Positions 34,777 to 43,571 of a DNA stretch of 64,000 bases are shown one piece after another. The stretch spans positions 186,001 through 250,000 of the forward strand of contig NZ_JAPVLQ010000001.1 of the NCBI RefSeq assembly GCF_027158005.1, given 5' to 3'. Under the pieces are notes generated by a model. The model was not told the origin of the DNA, ran no database searches, and saw nothing but the letters and a program-made list of their open reading frames with translations. The DNA is from Rhodococcus sp. H36-A4. Lineage in GTDB: Bacteria; Actinomycetota; Actinomycetes; Mycobacteriales; Mycobacteriaceae. Within the stretch, counting starts at the first letter, position 1; every line of letters begins with the position of its first letter. Position numbers and translations under genes: made by a program.

Positions 34777-35214
34777 CTACGACACCTCGGTCAGTCGGAC
34801 GTTCCCGTTGTCGTCGATGCTCCACCCGGGGTTGTGGCAGATTTCCCAGATCAATCCGTTGGGGTCTGCGAAGTGCCCGTGGTATCCGCCGAAGTCGGCG
34901 CGACGAGGCGACTTGATCAGCGTTGCACCGGCTTCCACGGCTGCTGCAACAACTGCGTCGACCGCATCGGGGCTGTCGACATTGTGGGAGAGCGTCAGCC
35001 CGCTGACCGACGCCGGGCCACCGCTTCGTCCCATGTCTTCTACGAACTTCTGGGCGTCGAACAGCCCCAGCACCAACCCTGGCGCGGTCTGGAAGAAGAG
35101 GATGTCGCCCGGCACATCCAGCAGGGGCGTCCACCCGAGTCCGTCGCGGTAGAATGTGCGCGCAGCGTCGAGGTCAGGAGTTGCGAGGGTCAGGAAGTGA
35201 ATTCGCTGGTCCAT
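34777..35214 (-). CDS. VOC-family (glyoxalase/bleomycin-resistance fold) protein
   Basis: A 145-residue vicinal-oxygen-chelate protein built from two beta-alpha-beta-beta-beta modules: IHFLTLATPDLDAARTFYRD with LGWTPLL in the first and VDSPDAVDAVVAAAVEAGATLIK with FADPNGLIWEICHNPGW in the second. Metal-ligand positions are only partly conserved, so it may be a lyase-like enzyme or a binding protein. The gene adjoins the broken AbiEi remnant, whose C-terminal part it has replaced. Confidence 0.88.
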   Translation of the reverse strand: MDQRIHFLTLATPDLDAARTFYRDGLGWTPLLDVPGDILFFQTAPGLVLGLFDAQKFVEDMGRSGGPASVSGLTLSHNVDSPDAVDAVVAAAVEAGATLIKSPRRADFGGYHGHFADPNGLIWEICHNPGWSIDDNGNVRLTEVS

Positions 35215-35240
35215 ACCCTCAGTGTCACACCATTGGGCAC

Positions 35241-36386
35241 CTAACGAAAGAGCCCTGCGACGAACGGGATCGAGTCTGCCTGCGAAGCGAGCATCGCGCC
35301 GCTGTGGTCGGTGGGATAAGTGTGCAGCGTTACCGGCTGACCGTTGGCGATCATCTGGGCAACCAACGAAAGCGCTGACGGCGCAGGCACATCCGTGTCG
35401 TAGAGACCTTGAGCGATGAACACCGGTCGGTCGTAGCCGGTGAAGGGAACACCCATGTAGTCGTTGATCAGTCCGTAGAAGTTCGGTATCTCGTTGAGCG
35501 GGCGGGAGAACAAGTCGCCGCTGACAATGCCGTCGAACTCTTCTTCAGCTTCGAGGACGCAGAGTGTCTGAGCTCGATCGACGGTCTCGCGTCCGAGAGG
35601 CGTCAGGTAGGAGTCGAGGTCGATCTCCGGGTGAGCCGAACGCAACCCCGCAAGGATGTAGAGCAGGTACGTCGTCACGCCTTTACCGACGGCGATGGGA
35701 AGAAATCCGGGGCCTGCGGGAAGTAGCGCAAGTTCGATGTTGGCAGGCACCCCGGTCCCGACGCCTCCCCGGTAGTCGAGGTCGGGGCCGCCGAATTCGG
35801 AAGCGTAGCGCGCGGTGGTGATTGCGGCACCACCACCCTGTGACTGCCCGACGACGACCCACTTGTCGGACAGTGACTTCTCGACGGTTCTCGATGCCTT
35901 CACCGAATCGACGACGTTGTGCGCCTCCAGTTTGCCGTCGAGGTACGACATTATGCCGGGGGTTCCGAGCCCGACGTAGTCCGTCGCAGCGACCGCGTAT
36001 CCCTGCTCGAGCCAGGTCCCGAGGTACTGCCGATCGCGCGCTGGATCGGGCGGGCCGACGAGGGACGGTGTGCACTTGTCGTCGAGACCCGATGTGCCGT
36101 GGGCCCAGGCGATGACGGGCCAGCCGCCTTCGGGGGCATTCCCCTCGGGGACGAAGAACGCTCCGGTGCTCAGCGCGGCCGCACCGTCGGATCCGAGAGT
36201 CCAATAGGTGATTCTTTTGGCATCGCCTGCGCCCGGCAACCACAGTTCCGAGGCAAGATCTTCTACCGCGACAACGGTGCCGGGTGAGGTGTTCACCTCG
36301 TCTGCACTGGCGTACGCGGCCGACCCTGCTACGAGCAGGACGGCAACTGTTGTGACAGCGGCGAAGTGGCGTACAGCGGTGAGCAT
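35241..36386 (-). CDS. Secreted lipase (LIP family)
   Basis: A 381-residue exported alpha/beta hydrolase of the secretory lipase (LIP) family. Signal peptide to about residue 29 (VTTVAVLLVAGSAAYASA), nucleophile elbow GQSQGGG, the catalytic Asp probably in AQGLYDTDVPAPSA and the His in YPTDHSG. The oxyanion region WAHGTSGLDDKCTPS is typical of the family. MLTAVRHFAAVT at 36386 is chosen over upstream codons because the signal peptide begins there. Substrate is likely a short- or medium-chain ester. Confidence 0.88.
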   Translation of the reverse strand: MLTAVRHFAAVTTVAVLLVAGSAAYASADEVNTSPGTVVAVEDLASELWLPGAGDAKRITYWTLGSDGAAALSTGAFFVPEGNAPEGGWPVIAWAHGTSGLDDKCTPSLVGPPDPARDRQYLGTWLEQGYAVAATDYVGLGTPGIMSYLDGKLEAHNVVDSVKASRTVEKSLSDKWVVVGQSQGGGAAITTARYASEFGGPDLDYRGGVGTGVPANIELALLPAGPGFLPIAVGKGVTTYLLYILAGLRSAHPEIDLDSYLTPLGRETVDRAQTLCVLEAEEEFDGIVSGDLFSRPLNEIPNFYGLINDYMGVPFTGYDRPVFIAQGLYDTDVPAPSALSLVAQMIANGQPVTLHTYPTDHSGAMLASQADSIPFVAGLFR

Positions 36387-36426
36387 GGCAGGAACTCTAG
36401 CGCCAGAAGTATCGATTCCGACCGAA

Positions 36427-37491
36427 TCAGACGCCCCCGCCGAACAAAGTTCCGAGCAGGTAGGTCGCGCCGGCAGCTCCGTAACCGATGGCCAATTGAC
36501 GCAGCGCTCGCTTGACGGGTGGCCCGCCACTGAGAAGGCCCACGATGAGCCCAGTACAGATCAACGCAATTCCAACCAGTACCGACGCAACCACAAGTGC
36601 TGCAACGCCTTCCATGCCCACGAGGTACGGCAACACTGGGATGACCGCGCCCGATGCGAAGAAGCAGAAGCTCGCGATTGCAGCCCCAAAACCCGTGCCG
36701 ACGGATTCGTGGGCGTCGGCCGCTGGACCCATGTCGTCGTCTCCCGTCAGCCTCTGCAGTACCTTCGATGCTTTCGACTCGGCCTCGTCCGAGCTCATTC
36801 CACGTGCCCGATAGACCAGTGCCAATTCGTTGGCGTCGACGTCGAGGTTGTGCAATGCATCGCGCGCTCCCAGGTCGGGTGACGAGGCTTCGAGCAGTTC
36901 CCGCTGCGAGCGCACCGAGACGTACTCCCCTGCCCCCATCGACAACGCCCCTGCCAGCAGGCCAGCGAGTCCCGTCAGCAGCACAATGTGGTTGGAGACC
37001 CCGCTGCCGCTGATGCCCAGCACCAAAGCGAGGTTGCTCACCAACCCGTCGTTCGCGCCGAACACTGCTGCACGGAACGTCCCCGACAACCTGTTGCGCC
37101 CACGTGCGGCCAGAGCCCTGACCACTTCGGCATGGATCTGCTCGTCCGCGATCATCGCTTCGGTCGCGTCGCCATCGAGTGCATACGGTGACCTGGACTC
37201 TGCCCGCTGCGCCAACGCCAGCACGAACACCGAACCGAACCGCCGCGCCAGCACTCCCAGCAGTCTCGTCCGGAGATCGCCCCTCAGAGGCGTCCCGACG
37301 CGATCGCCCAGCAGTGTGCGCCAATGTCGCTCGTGCCGACCCTCGGCTTCGGCCAGGGCGAGAAGGATTTCTCGCTCCTCACCGCTGCGACGCTCAGCGA
37401 GATCGCGGTAGACAGCGGCCTCTGCCAACTCATCGGCGAGGTAGCGTCGCCACCGTTTGACGTCTTTGGCTGACGGGGCAGGTTGGACCAT
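36427..37491 (-). CDS. Ferritin-like/VIT1 fusion iron-manganese transporter (MbfA-like)
   Basis: A 354-residue protein that joins an N-terminal rubrerythrin/ferritin-like domain (E and E-x-x-H ligands in YRDLAERRSGEEREILLAL followed by AEGRHERHW) to a C-terminal VIT1/CCC1 transporter of five membrane helices starting near 130 (FGANDGLVSNLALVLG). Proteins of this design, such as MbfA, export iron or manganese and protect against H2O2. It lies 19 bases after rpmF on the same strand, so it may be co-transcribed with the zinc-starvation ribosomal operon. Confidence 0.9.
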   Translation of the reverse strand: MVQPAPSAKDVKRWRRYLADELAEAAVYRDLAERRSGEEREILLALAEAEGRHERHWRTLLGDRVGTPLRGDLRTRLLGVLARRFGSVFVLALAQRAESRSPYALDGDATEAMIADEQIHAEVVRALAARGRNRLSGTFRAAVFGANDGLVSNLALVLGISGSGVSNHIVLLTGLAGLLAGALSMGAGEYVSVRSQRELLEASSPDLGARDALHNLDVDANELALVYRARGMSSDEAESKASKVLQRLTGDDDMGPAADAHESVGTGFGAAIASFCFFASGAVIPVLPYLVGMEGVAALVVASVLVGIALICTGLIVGLLSGGPPVKRALRQLAIGYGAAGATYLLGTLFGGGV

Positions 37492-37510
37492 GGAGTCAAC
37501 CTACCGGCGT

Positions 37511-37678
37511 CTACCTCGGATCGTAGACACCCATTGACACTGCCTTGACCAACCTGCGTGGCACCCGAAAACTATTGCCGTCTACCCGCACGGTCACAAG
37601 GTCCGGTACCACTGCCTTCCACTGCGCCCGCCGATTGCGAGTGTTGGAGCGCGACATCTTTCGTTTCGGCACGGCCAT
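37511..37678 (-). CDS. rpmF: Ribosomal protein L32, zinc-free form
   Basis: A 55-residue bL32: [20 protein letters not shown], then a basic tail ending SMGVYDPR. The MAVPKRK-x-S-R-x-N-T-R start is diagnostic. It has no Cys at all, so it lacks the CxxC zinc ribbon of some L32s. It starts 3 bases after the rpmE2 stop, so it belongs to the mrf-rpmE2-rpmF operon. Too short for length-limited ORF lists. Confidence 0.94.
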   Translation of the reverse strand: MAVPKRKMSRSNTRNRRAQWKAVVPDLVTVRVDGNSFRVPRRLVKAVSMGVYDPR

Positions 37679-37681
37679 GTT

Positions 37682-37942
37682 TCAGGCACCTTTCCTGGTT
37701 CGACGTCCATAACGCTTTTCGAACTTCTCGACGCGCCCCTGGGTGTCCATGATTCTCGTGGCACCGGTCCAGAACGGGTGAGATTCGCTGGTGACGTCGA
37801 CAACCACGAGCGGATAGACGACGCCGTCCTCCCACTCGACATCGCGGGCGGAGGTGATGGTGGAGCGGGTGAGGAACTGCGTTCCCGTACCCGCGTCCCG
37901 AAACACCACCGGGTGGTAGTCAGGGTGGATACTCTTTTTCAT
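37682..37942 (-). CDS. rpmE2: Ribosomal protein L31 type B (zinc-independent)
   Basis: An 86-residue bL31-[17 protein letters not shown], then [16 protein letters not shown] and the basic C-terminus [10 protein letters not shown]. The absence of CxxC distinguishes it from zinc-binding type A; type B replaces it on ribosomes during zinc limitation. Its ATG overlaps the mrf stop (ATGA, 37939-37942), so the two are translationally coupled. Confidence 0.96.
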   Translation of the reverse strand: MKKSIHPDYHPVVFRDAGTGTQFLTRSTITSARDVEWEDGVVYPLVVVDVTSESHPFWTGATRIMDTQGRVEKFEKRYGRRTRKGA

Positions 37943-39201
37943 TCTGTTGCCTCTCTGTTGACGTCCGAATAAGGGGATTGGATTCTGTCGCAGGGATCTT
38001 CGTGACTGTTTCCGAATGGGTCCGCCCACGTGATCCACTTTTCGCGGTTCAGCATTTCCTCGTCGGACACCAGCGCCCACCGCAGTGTTCGATCGATCTC
38101 CGACGGATCGGCAGTGTGGACCAGCACCACGAGCGAGGTGTCACGATCGCCGAACTCCTCATCCCACCGCAGTGCTGCCATCGCCCGCCTTGTGAAGTCG
38201 GCACGGTTCAGTTCACTGGAGTTCATCGCCGCCAGCCACTTCCCCGCGCTTGCGACGTGCAAGCCCCCACCTGCTGATTCGACCCACAGAGCCTCGTTCG
38301 GTTGCGTCGCCACCCAGGCTCGCCCACGGACACTGACGACGCCGGCGAGCAGTACGTCGACGGCCTCGTGGAGCCGCTCTGGGTGGAACGGACGTGATGC
38401 GGTGAACTCGACGAGCGAAACGCCACAGTCCTCGGTGAGTGGCGGCTGCCCTCGCAGCAGCGGTGAGTGCGCATCGGACACCGCACCGCGTCGCGCGTCG
38501 AAAGGCACTGCGCTGAGCAGCATTTCACCGTCGACGATGGAATCGACATCGATCCACGCAACGGGGGTGCCTGGCGCGAGCCGCGCCAGGACTGCGGCGA
38601 GCGGTCCCCGATCCCAGCTTTCGACGTCGAAGCCTGCCGTGACGACGAGCGCGTCGGCGTACTCGACCTGCCCGACGACCAACTGGGCAAGCGTCCGCTC
38701 ATCGTCGTGACTGGCTGGCGCACCCCGGTCGGCGAGGGAATCGTCGCCGGTCGCGTCGTCGAGCCACGTGGCCGCGTCGAGACAATTGATGACGGCTTCG
38801 ATGCGGACGTCACGCGAGGCCGGTCCGTCGACCCGACCGATGATGCCTTCGACGACGACGTGACGGATCGCCCAGCACAACATCGCAGGTTCGAGAGTCG
38901 GGTCCATGGCGAGAACGATGCGGTGGGTGGAACTGCGGTTCGAGAGCGTGCGGAGCAACGGCAGCAGGTCTTGGCGCAGAGTGCAGGAAACGCATCCGTG
39001 CGCGAGTTCGAGGATCGTCTCGCGCGGCTGCTCTCCCGTCGTATAGATGGTTCTGCGCACGACACCCTCGCGTACGCGGTCGAGGTCGTGGCGCACGGTG
39101 ACGGTTCCCTCGGTGAGAAGTGAGGTCACCACCGCATCCATGGCTCCGGTCCAGCCGGACACGAGTACCACCGGTATGCGGCGGTCCGTGGGGAGATTCA
39201 C
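37939..39201 (-). CDS. mrf: Mrf-like COG0523/CobW-family protein of the zinc-starvation cluster
   Basis: A protein of 420 residues (430 from ATG 39231). It has the COG0523 architecture: [10 protein letters not shown] at the P-loop position, the metal-binding HGCVSCTLR (a CxxC form of the family CxCC) and the C-terminal CobW-C domain with the [15 protein letters not shown] end. The Walker A GxxGxGK(S/T) is lost (GWTGAMDAV), which makes normal nucleotide hydrolysis doubtful. Its place with alternative L31/L28/S18 genes identifies it as the homologue of mycobacterial Mrf, which recruits the hibernation factor Mpy to zinc-free ribosomes. GTG 39201 with AAAGGG upstream is preferred, because a Zur-like palindrome overlaps ATG 39231. 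Confidence 0.88.
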   Translation of the reverse strand: MNLPTDRRIPVVLVSGWTGAMDAVVTSLLTEGTVTVRHDLDRVREGVVRRTIYTTGEQPRETILELAHGCVSCTLRQDLLPLLRTLSNRSSTHRIVLAMDPTLEPAMLCWAIRHVVVEGIIGRVDGPASRDVRIEAVINCLDAATWLDDATGDDSLADRGAPASHDDERTLAQLVVGQVEYADALVVTAGFDVESWDRGPLAAVLARLAPGTPVAWIDVDSIVDGEMLLSAVPFDARRGAVSDAHSPLLRGQPPLTEDCGVSLVEFTASRPFHPERLHEAVDVLLAGVVSVRGRAWVATQPNEALWVESAGGGLHVASAGKWLAAMNSSELNRADFTRRAMAALRWDEEFGDRDTSLVVLVHTADPSEIDRTLRWALVSDEEMLNREKWITWADPFGNSHEDPCDRIQSPYSDVNREATE

Positions 39202-39215
39202 TGAAGCCCTTTCTT

Positions 39216-39230
39216 CGACAATGATTGTCA
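39216..39230. promoter_or_regulatory. Zur-like operator for mrf
   Basis: GACAATGATTGTC is a perfect 13-bp palindrome with a central base, of the AT-rich Fur/Zur operator type. It overlaps ATG 39231 and lies directly upstream of the Shine-Dalgarno for GTG 39201, the usual operator place. Zur binding is inferred from form and neighbouring genes. Confidence 0.6.
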
Positions 39231-39267
39231 TTGCGTCCTAAGGCACGCTACATTCGTCGTGTCCCGT

Positions 39268-39288
39268 TGTCGAATACGATTTTCATTA
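39268..39288. promoter_or_regulatory. Zur-like operator for rpmB2-rpsR2
   Basis: On the minus strand it begins TAATGAAAATCGTATTCGA, very close to the mycobacterial Zur box (TGAAAATCGTTTTCA core). It is 20-40 bases before the rpmB2 start, in the short gap between the divergent zinc-free ribosomal operons. Confidence 0.7.
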
Positions 39289-39307
39289 CCGATAGAGAGG
39301 GGCGCGT

Positions 39308-39544
39308 ATGTCCGCGCATTGCCAAGTGACGGGGCGAAAGCCGGGATTCGGCAAGTCGGTTTCGCACTCACACGCCCGAACCAGCAGAAGGTGGGACCCC
39401 AATATCCAACGGAAGACGTACTACGCCCCCAGCCTCGGCCGGCGCGTCACGCTGACCCTGTCCACCAAGGGCATCAAGACCATCGACCGCGACGGCATCG
39501 ACGCCGTCATCACCCGGATCCGCACCCGAGGGCACAAGATCTGA
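39308..39544 (+). CDS. rpmB2: Ribosomal protein L28, zinc-independent paralogue
   Basis: A 78-residue bL28: [20 protein letters not shown], with SRRWDPNIQ and the [16 protein letters not shown] end. Zinc-binding L28 begins with a CxxC (as in C-D-I-C); here only one Cys remains (HCQVTG), marking the zinc-free paralogue. GAGAGG lies before the ATG and a Zur-like box just upstream. The stop overlaps the next ATG (TGATG). Confidence 0.95.
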   Translation: MSAHCQVTGRKPGFGKSVSHSHARTSRRWDPNIQRKTYYAPSLGRRVTLTLSTKGIKTIDRDGIDAVITRIRTRGHKI

Positions 39545-39768
39545 TGGCCATCATCACCAAGCCCCCCAAGCATGATTCCGGGAGCACGGAGACCCGAGTG
39601 GCACTGCCACGTTTGCCGCATGTTTCGAGTCCGGTACGATTGCGCAATCGCGACGCTGCGGATGGACCTCCGCGCGGTTACCTGCGGAAGTGTGGACTCT
39701 CACGCATCGACATGTGCGAGCCCGCGCGCCGCGAGGAGCTGCATGGCGTCCATAAGTCGAGCTGGTAA
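39544..39768 (+). pseudogene. rpsN2: Degenerate ribosomal protein S14 (rpsN2 remnant)
   Basis: A 74-codon frame coupled to rpmB2 by TGATG. The C-terminal 50 residues are uS14: SSPVRLRNRDAADGPPRGYL and RKCGLSR, ending GVHKSSW. The first 25 ([19 protein letters not shown]) do not resemble S14, and about 27 residues are missing against the usual 101. Normally fixed positions are changed: RKFGLSR to RKCGLSR and the basic R-V-R-V-R stretch to IDMCE. The frame is open, so a shortened product is possible, but loss of the rRNA-binding N-terminus makes function unlikely. Confidence 0.8.
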
Positions 39769-39782
39769 GGGAAAAGGTAGAG

Positions 39783-40037
39783 ATGGCAGTCAAGAGAGCA
39801 CCGTCGAAGAAGGTCCGCGCAGAGGTTGGCCGTCGACCCAAGAAGAATCCGTTGAACGCCGCCAAGGTCACCACGGTGGACTACAAGGACATCAACCTTC
39901 TTCGTCAGTTCATTTCCGACCGCGGCAAGATTCGTAGCCGTCGCGTCACCGGCCTCACGCCGCAGCAGCAGCGTCAGGTCGCCGTCGCAGTGAAGAACGC
40001 TCGTGAGATGGCATTGCTGCCGTTCACCAGCCGCTGA
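39783..40037 (+). CDS. rpsR2: Ribosomal protein S18, zinc-independent paralogue
   Basis: An 84-residue bS18: [20 protein letters not shown], then the core [19 protein letters not shown] with [20 protein letters not shown] and the end MALLPFTSR. It has no Cys, unlike the CxxC zinc-binding S18 of actinobacteria, so it is the zinc-starvation form. AAAGGTAGAG lies before the ATG. It follows the degenerate rpsN2 by 14 bases and ends the operon at an intrinsic terminator. Confidence 0.95.
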   Translation: MAVKRAPSKKVRAEVGRRPKKNPLNAAKVTTVDYKDINLLRQFISDRGKIRSRRVTGLTPQQQRQVAVAVKNAREMALLPFTSR

Positions 40038-40050
40038 TCACAGTCTTTTC

Positions 40051-40087
40051 AGAAAGGCCACGCATCCTTCGGGTGCGTGGCCTTTCT
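40051..40087 (+). terminator. Intrinsic terminator after rpsR2
   Basis: 17-bp arms (40051-40067 and 40071-40087; AGAAAGGCC...GGCCTTTCT) around the loop TTC with one G-T pair. The T-rich right arm doubles as the T tract. It ends the rpmB2-rpsR2 operon. Confidence 0.88.
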
Positions 40088-40148
40088 CGTGAGCCACTAA
40101 AGTTGGAGGCGCCCTACTACCGATCCGAATCGAGACCCTGAAACCTTC

Positions 40149-41072
40149 ATGTCCGGAGTTCTCGAAGGCTTCACGGTCATCTTCGTCGTCATCGCGCTGG
40201 GATACATGCTGGCGCGACTCGGGGTTCTCGGTGACCACGGCCAATTCGTCCTGAGCCGACTCGTATTCTTCGTCGCGACCCCGGCTCTGCTGTTCGTCAC
40301 GATGGCGACGTCGGATCTCGCGGTTATTCTCTCGCCGACCCTCGCAGTCGCCGGGGTTTCCGCGCTGGTGGTCGGATCCATCTATCTTCTCATCGCCAAG
40401 CTGGTGTCGAAACGACCTACCCCGGAAGCGACGATCGGCGCCCTCGCCTCGTCGTATGTCAACGCCGCGAACCTCGGAATCCCGATCGCCGTCTACGTGC
40501 TCGGCGACGCAACTTTCGTTGCCCCACTCCTACTCTTTCAGATCATGATCTACTCGCCGCTTGCGCTCACGATTCTCGACATCTCGACGATGGGCAAGAA
40601 GGCGTCACTGCGCAACATCCTCATCGCGCCGTTCAGAAATCCGATCGTGCTTGCCGGCGGACTCGGCCTCGCTCTGTCCATCACCGGACTCGAACTGCCC
40701 GAAGCCCTGATGCAACCCTTCGAACTCGTCGCGGGAACCGCCGTCCCCGGTGCATTGCTGGCCTTCGGTCTGTCGCTGTACGGGACCCGGGTACTCCAGA
40801 AGGGCGTCAGTCCGCGGCGAGACGTAGCACTCGCCACCGGCTTGAAGATGATTCTGCAACCCGTCCTCGGCTACCTGTTGGCTCGGCTCCTCGGCGCGGA
40901 GGGACACGAGCTTTTCGCCATCACCGTCATCTCCGCTCTCCCCACCGCGCAGAACGTGTTCGTCTTCGCCAGCCGATACAACCGCGGCGTCGTCATGGCC
41001 AGGGACACAGCCTTCGTGACAACACTTCTCTCGATCCCTGCCATCGCACTCGTCACGGCATTGTTGGCCTGA
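40149..41072 (+). CDS. AEC-family permease
   Basis: A 307-residue inner-membrane transporter with about ten helices in two inverted halves. The N-terminal GFTVIFVVIALGYMLARLGVL, a central ASSYVNAANLGIPIAVYVLG (the N-x-x-N-x-G motif of the crossover region) and the end AITVISALPTAQNVFVFASRY are typical of the auxin-efflux-carrier (AEC) family. Bacterial members carry malate, malonate or auxin-like acids; the substrate here is not known. Confidence 0.9.
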   Translation: MSGVLEGFTVIFVVIALGYMLARLGVLGDHGQFVLSRLVFFVATPALLFVTMATSDLAVILSPTLAVAGVSALVVGSIYLLIAKLVSKRPTPEATIGALASSYVNAANLGIPIAVYVLGDATFVAPLLLFQIMIYSPLALTILDISTMGKKASLRNILIAPFRNPIVLAGGLGLALSITGLELPEALMQPFELVAGTAVPGALLAFGLSLYGTRVLQKGVSPRRDVALATGLKMILQPVLGYLLARLLGAEGHELFAITVISALPTAQNVFVFASRYNRGVVMARDTAFVTTLLSIPAIALVTALLA

Positions 41073-41129
41073 GGACAACTCTTGCGCAACCCAAAGGTTC
41101 TACTCAGCTCACGGCGCTACCTTGGAAGC

Positions 41130-41597
41130 ATGAGGTTTCTGGCTGCGGGAGTACTGATGTGCATCCTGCTCGTCGGCTGCGCAAGCGAGGCGACGACGGC
41201 AGGCAGAGTCGACGTCGAAACCACGAGCAGTCCGGCCGCCACCGACCCGATGCGCTCCCCTAGTTCCCCACCTGTTCCCGTCGAGGTCCCTGTCGGAGAG
41301 GTCGGGACGATGTTCGAATCGACACCCGAACTGATTCGCGCAGCGCCGACACCGTTCGAATCGTGGAGTCAGATTTCTCCCAACACCATCGCCATCCACT
41401 TCGTCACCGGGACGCCTGAGTGCTACGGCGCGGACGCGAAGGTCACCGAAACCGATACCGAAGTGGTGATCGCACTCCGGACAGGCACACGTCAGGAAGC
41501 GGCAGACAAAGCCTGCATCATGGTGGCCGTATACGGCACGATGCAGATGACATTGCACAGCCCGCTCGGAGATCGCACCGTCGTCAACGCGGCATGA
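41130..41597 (+). CDS. Small lipoprotein
   Basis: A 155-residue lipoprotein. MRFLAAGVLMCILLVGC contains the lipobox LVGC with the modified Cys at residue 17; a Thr/Ser/Pro linker follows and then a compact domain (FESWSQISPNTIAIHFVTG, with two Cys in ECYGAD and ACIMVA that could pair). The frame begins earlier at TTG 41082, but the signal peptide begins at ATG 41130. Function unknown. It is convergent with the VWA gene. Confidence 0.8.
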   Translation: MRFLAAGVLMCILLVGCASEATTAGRVDVETTSSPAATDPMRSPSSPPVPVEVPVGEVGTMFESTPELIRAAPTPFESWSQISPNTIAIHFVTGTPECYGADAKVTETDTEVVIALRTGTRQEAADKACIMVAVYGTMQMTLHSPLGDRTVVNAA

Positions 41598-41621
41598 CAG
41601 TCGAGAAAGCCCACCAAAGAC

Positions 41622-43571
41622 TCAGGATTTCCGACGCCGCTTCAGATAGTCGCTGACCACCGCTGCTCCGAGACCATCCAAATCGGGCGCAATGACCCGC
41701 CCACCGACCCGTTCGGCCATCCGATCGACGACACGTGCAAGCCCCGGATCGTCACCAAGACGGAAAATGGTCACCTGCGCACCGAGTTTCGCAATATTGT
41801 CCAGCTCACGGACCGTGAGACCCAGAGTGCGCGGACTCGGCGGATAGTCGAAATACGCATTCCCGTCCGGCTCCAGATGCGCCGTCGGCTCGCCATCCGT
41901 CACGATCAGCACCACCGGCTGAGCGTTGGGGTGTCGTCGCAGATGCCGACCCGCCAACAGCAAGGCGTGGTGCAGGTTCGTGCCCTGATCGTAGGCACCG
42001 TCCAGGCCCGCCAACTCCGACGCCGTCAACTTCTGCGCGTGACGCCCGAACCCGATCAACTGCAGATCGTCGCCCCGAAACCGTGTGCTCACCAGATGCT
42101 CGAGCGCCAACGCCGTGCGCTTCATCGGCACCCACCGGCCGTCCATCACCATCGAGAAAGACGTATCGACGAGCAGCGCGACGGCCGCCTGCGTTCGAGT
42201 TTCGGTCTCACTGATCTCGACGTCCGTAACCCGCAAGGACACCGGAAAACTCGATCCTTGGGCCGCCGTGCGCAACACCGCGTTGTTGACCGTACGCGTG
42301 ACGTCCCACGGCTCGGTATCACCGAACTCCCATGCCCTCGACGCCCCGGTCGGCTCCCCCATCGCGCCTGCCTTGCGGGTGTCTCGCTCGCCACCGCGTC
42401 GGGAAATCTTGCCTGCGACATCGCGGAGAGCCGACTGTCCGAGCTGACGCATCGCCTTCGGAGACAGCCGCCATTGACCGTCGGCCCCCTTGTCCATGAA
42501 ACCTTGCTGCTGCAAAGCTTTTTCGAGTTCCGTCAGCATTCGCGCATCCGCTGCCGCTTCCGGGCCGAGCTGCTTCAAAAGCGATTCCGCATCGATATCG
42601 TCCAGCGCAGCACCGTTGTACTGTTGCGAGAGTTGGTTTCCCAGATTCTCGAGCTCCGCGATGTCCTGTAGCGCACCCGTGCCATCGCCGAGGCCCATAC
42701 CGTTATCACCGCGGAAGTTCTGCGATCCGTCCCAATCTTCACCTGGCCTTGCCTGCTGCAAGTTCTCATCGAGTTGGTCGAGCTGGCTCAGGAGATTCGA
42801 ATCACCGAAAGCCTGTTGCGCCAGCGCATCCAGCTCCGCCCGCTGTTCCGGACTGAGGGAGTTCCTGAGGCGCTGAGCTGCCGCTGCCCGCTGCGCAAGC
42901 GAGTCGAGGAGCTCTTCCACATTCTGCGGGTTCTCCGGGAAGTGCTGCCCATGCTTGTTCATGAACTCGTCGAACTGCGCGTCCGTGTCCTCGCCCTTGT
43001 TGTGCGCGTCGAGCAACTCGTTCAGGTCTTTCAGCATCTCGCTGATCGCCTGCCGGTCCTCATCGGTCGCACCTTCGAGCGCTTTCTTCATGCCGGCGAA
43101 GCGTTGATCGAGCATCTCGCGACCGAGCAGATCTTTGATCTTCTCGTAGTTCTCCCGCGACTCCGGCGAGCGCCAGTCGTAGTCCGCCAGTTCCTGCACT
43201 GCCTGCGCGGTGGACGGTGAGAGATCGCCGATCTGCATCTCCTTGAAGCGCGCATCGTCGTCCAGTGCGCGAGCGAGCGTCTTGCGTTCTTCGAGCACGG
43301 CCTTGTCGAGGAGCGCGCGAACCTCCTGAAGGGTGCCGTCCAAGTTGTTCTTACGCAACATGTCTCGACGACGACGGTTGGCCTGCGCCGCGAGATCGTC
43401 GAGACCACGCATGTTCTGCGTACCGCGTCGCAGCATCTCTTGCAGAGCCCTGCGCGGAGACGCCCCTTCCAGGACATCGTTACCGATCGATTCGAGTGCT
43501 TCCCTCAGATCGACCGGAGGAGCCAGCGGATCGGGTCCTCCGTGATATCGACCGTATCTGCTGGCCGACAT
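41622..43571 (-). CDS. VWA-domain protein, partner of the MoxR-like ATPase
   Basis: A 649-residue protein. A Gln/Arg-rich helical N-terminal region of about 430 residues leads to a von Willebrand A domain with MIDAS DTSFS (LLVDTSFSMVMDG), a Thr in the middle part and TDGEPT. It is the analogue of magnesium-chelatase D subunits and corresponds to M. tuberculosis Rv0959. Its start overlaps the ATPase stop by one base (43571), so they make one unit. The pair probably works as a metal-dependent ATPase-driven insertase or remodelling system; target unknown. Confidence 0.88.
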   Translation of the reverse strand: MSASRYGRYHGGPDPLAPPVDLREALESIGNDVLEGASPRRALQEMLRRGTQNMRGLDDLAAQANRRRRDMLRKNNLDGTLQEVRALLDKAVLEERKTLARALDDDARFKEMQIGDLSPSTAQAVQELADYDWRSPESRENYEKIKDLLGREMLDQRFAGMKKALEGATDEDRQAISEMLKDLNELLDAHNKGEDTDAQFDEFMNKHGQHFPENPQNVEELLDSLAQRAAAAQRLRNSLSPEQRAELDALAQQAFGDSNLLSQLDQLDENLQQARPGEDWDGSQNFRGDNGMGLGDGTGALQDIAELENLGNQLSQQYNGAALDDIDAESLLKQLGPEAAADARMLTELEKALQQQGFMDKGADGQWRLSPKAMRQLGQSALRDVAGKISRRGGERDTRKAGAMGEPTGASRAWEFGDTEPWDVTRTVNNAVLRTAAQGSSFPVSLRVTDVEISETETRTQAAVALLVDTSFSMVMDGRWVPMKRTALALEHLVSTRFRGDDLQLIGFGRHAQKLTASELAGLDGAYDQGTNLHHALLLAGRHLRRHPNAQPVVLIVTDGEPTAHLEPDGNAYFDYPPSPRTLGLTVRELDNIAKLGAQVTIFRLGDDPGLARVVDRMAERVGGRVIAPDLDGLGAAVVSDYLKRRRKS

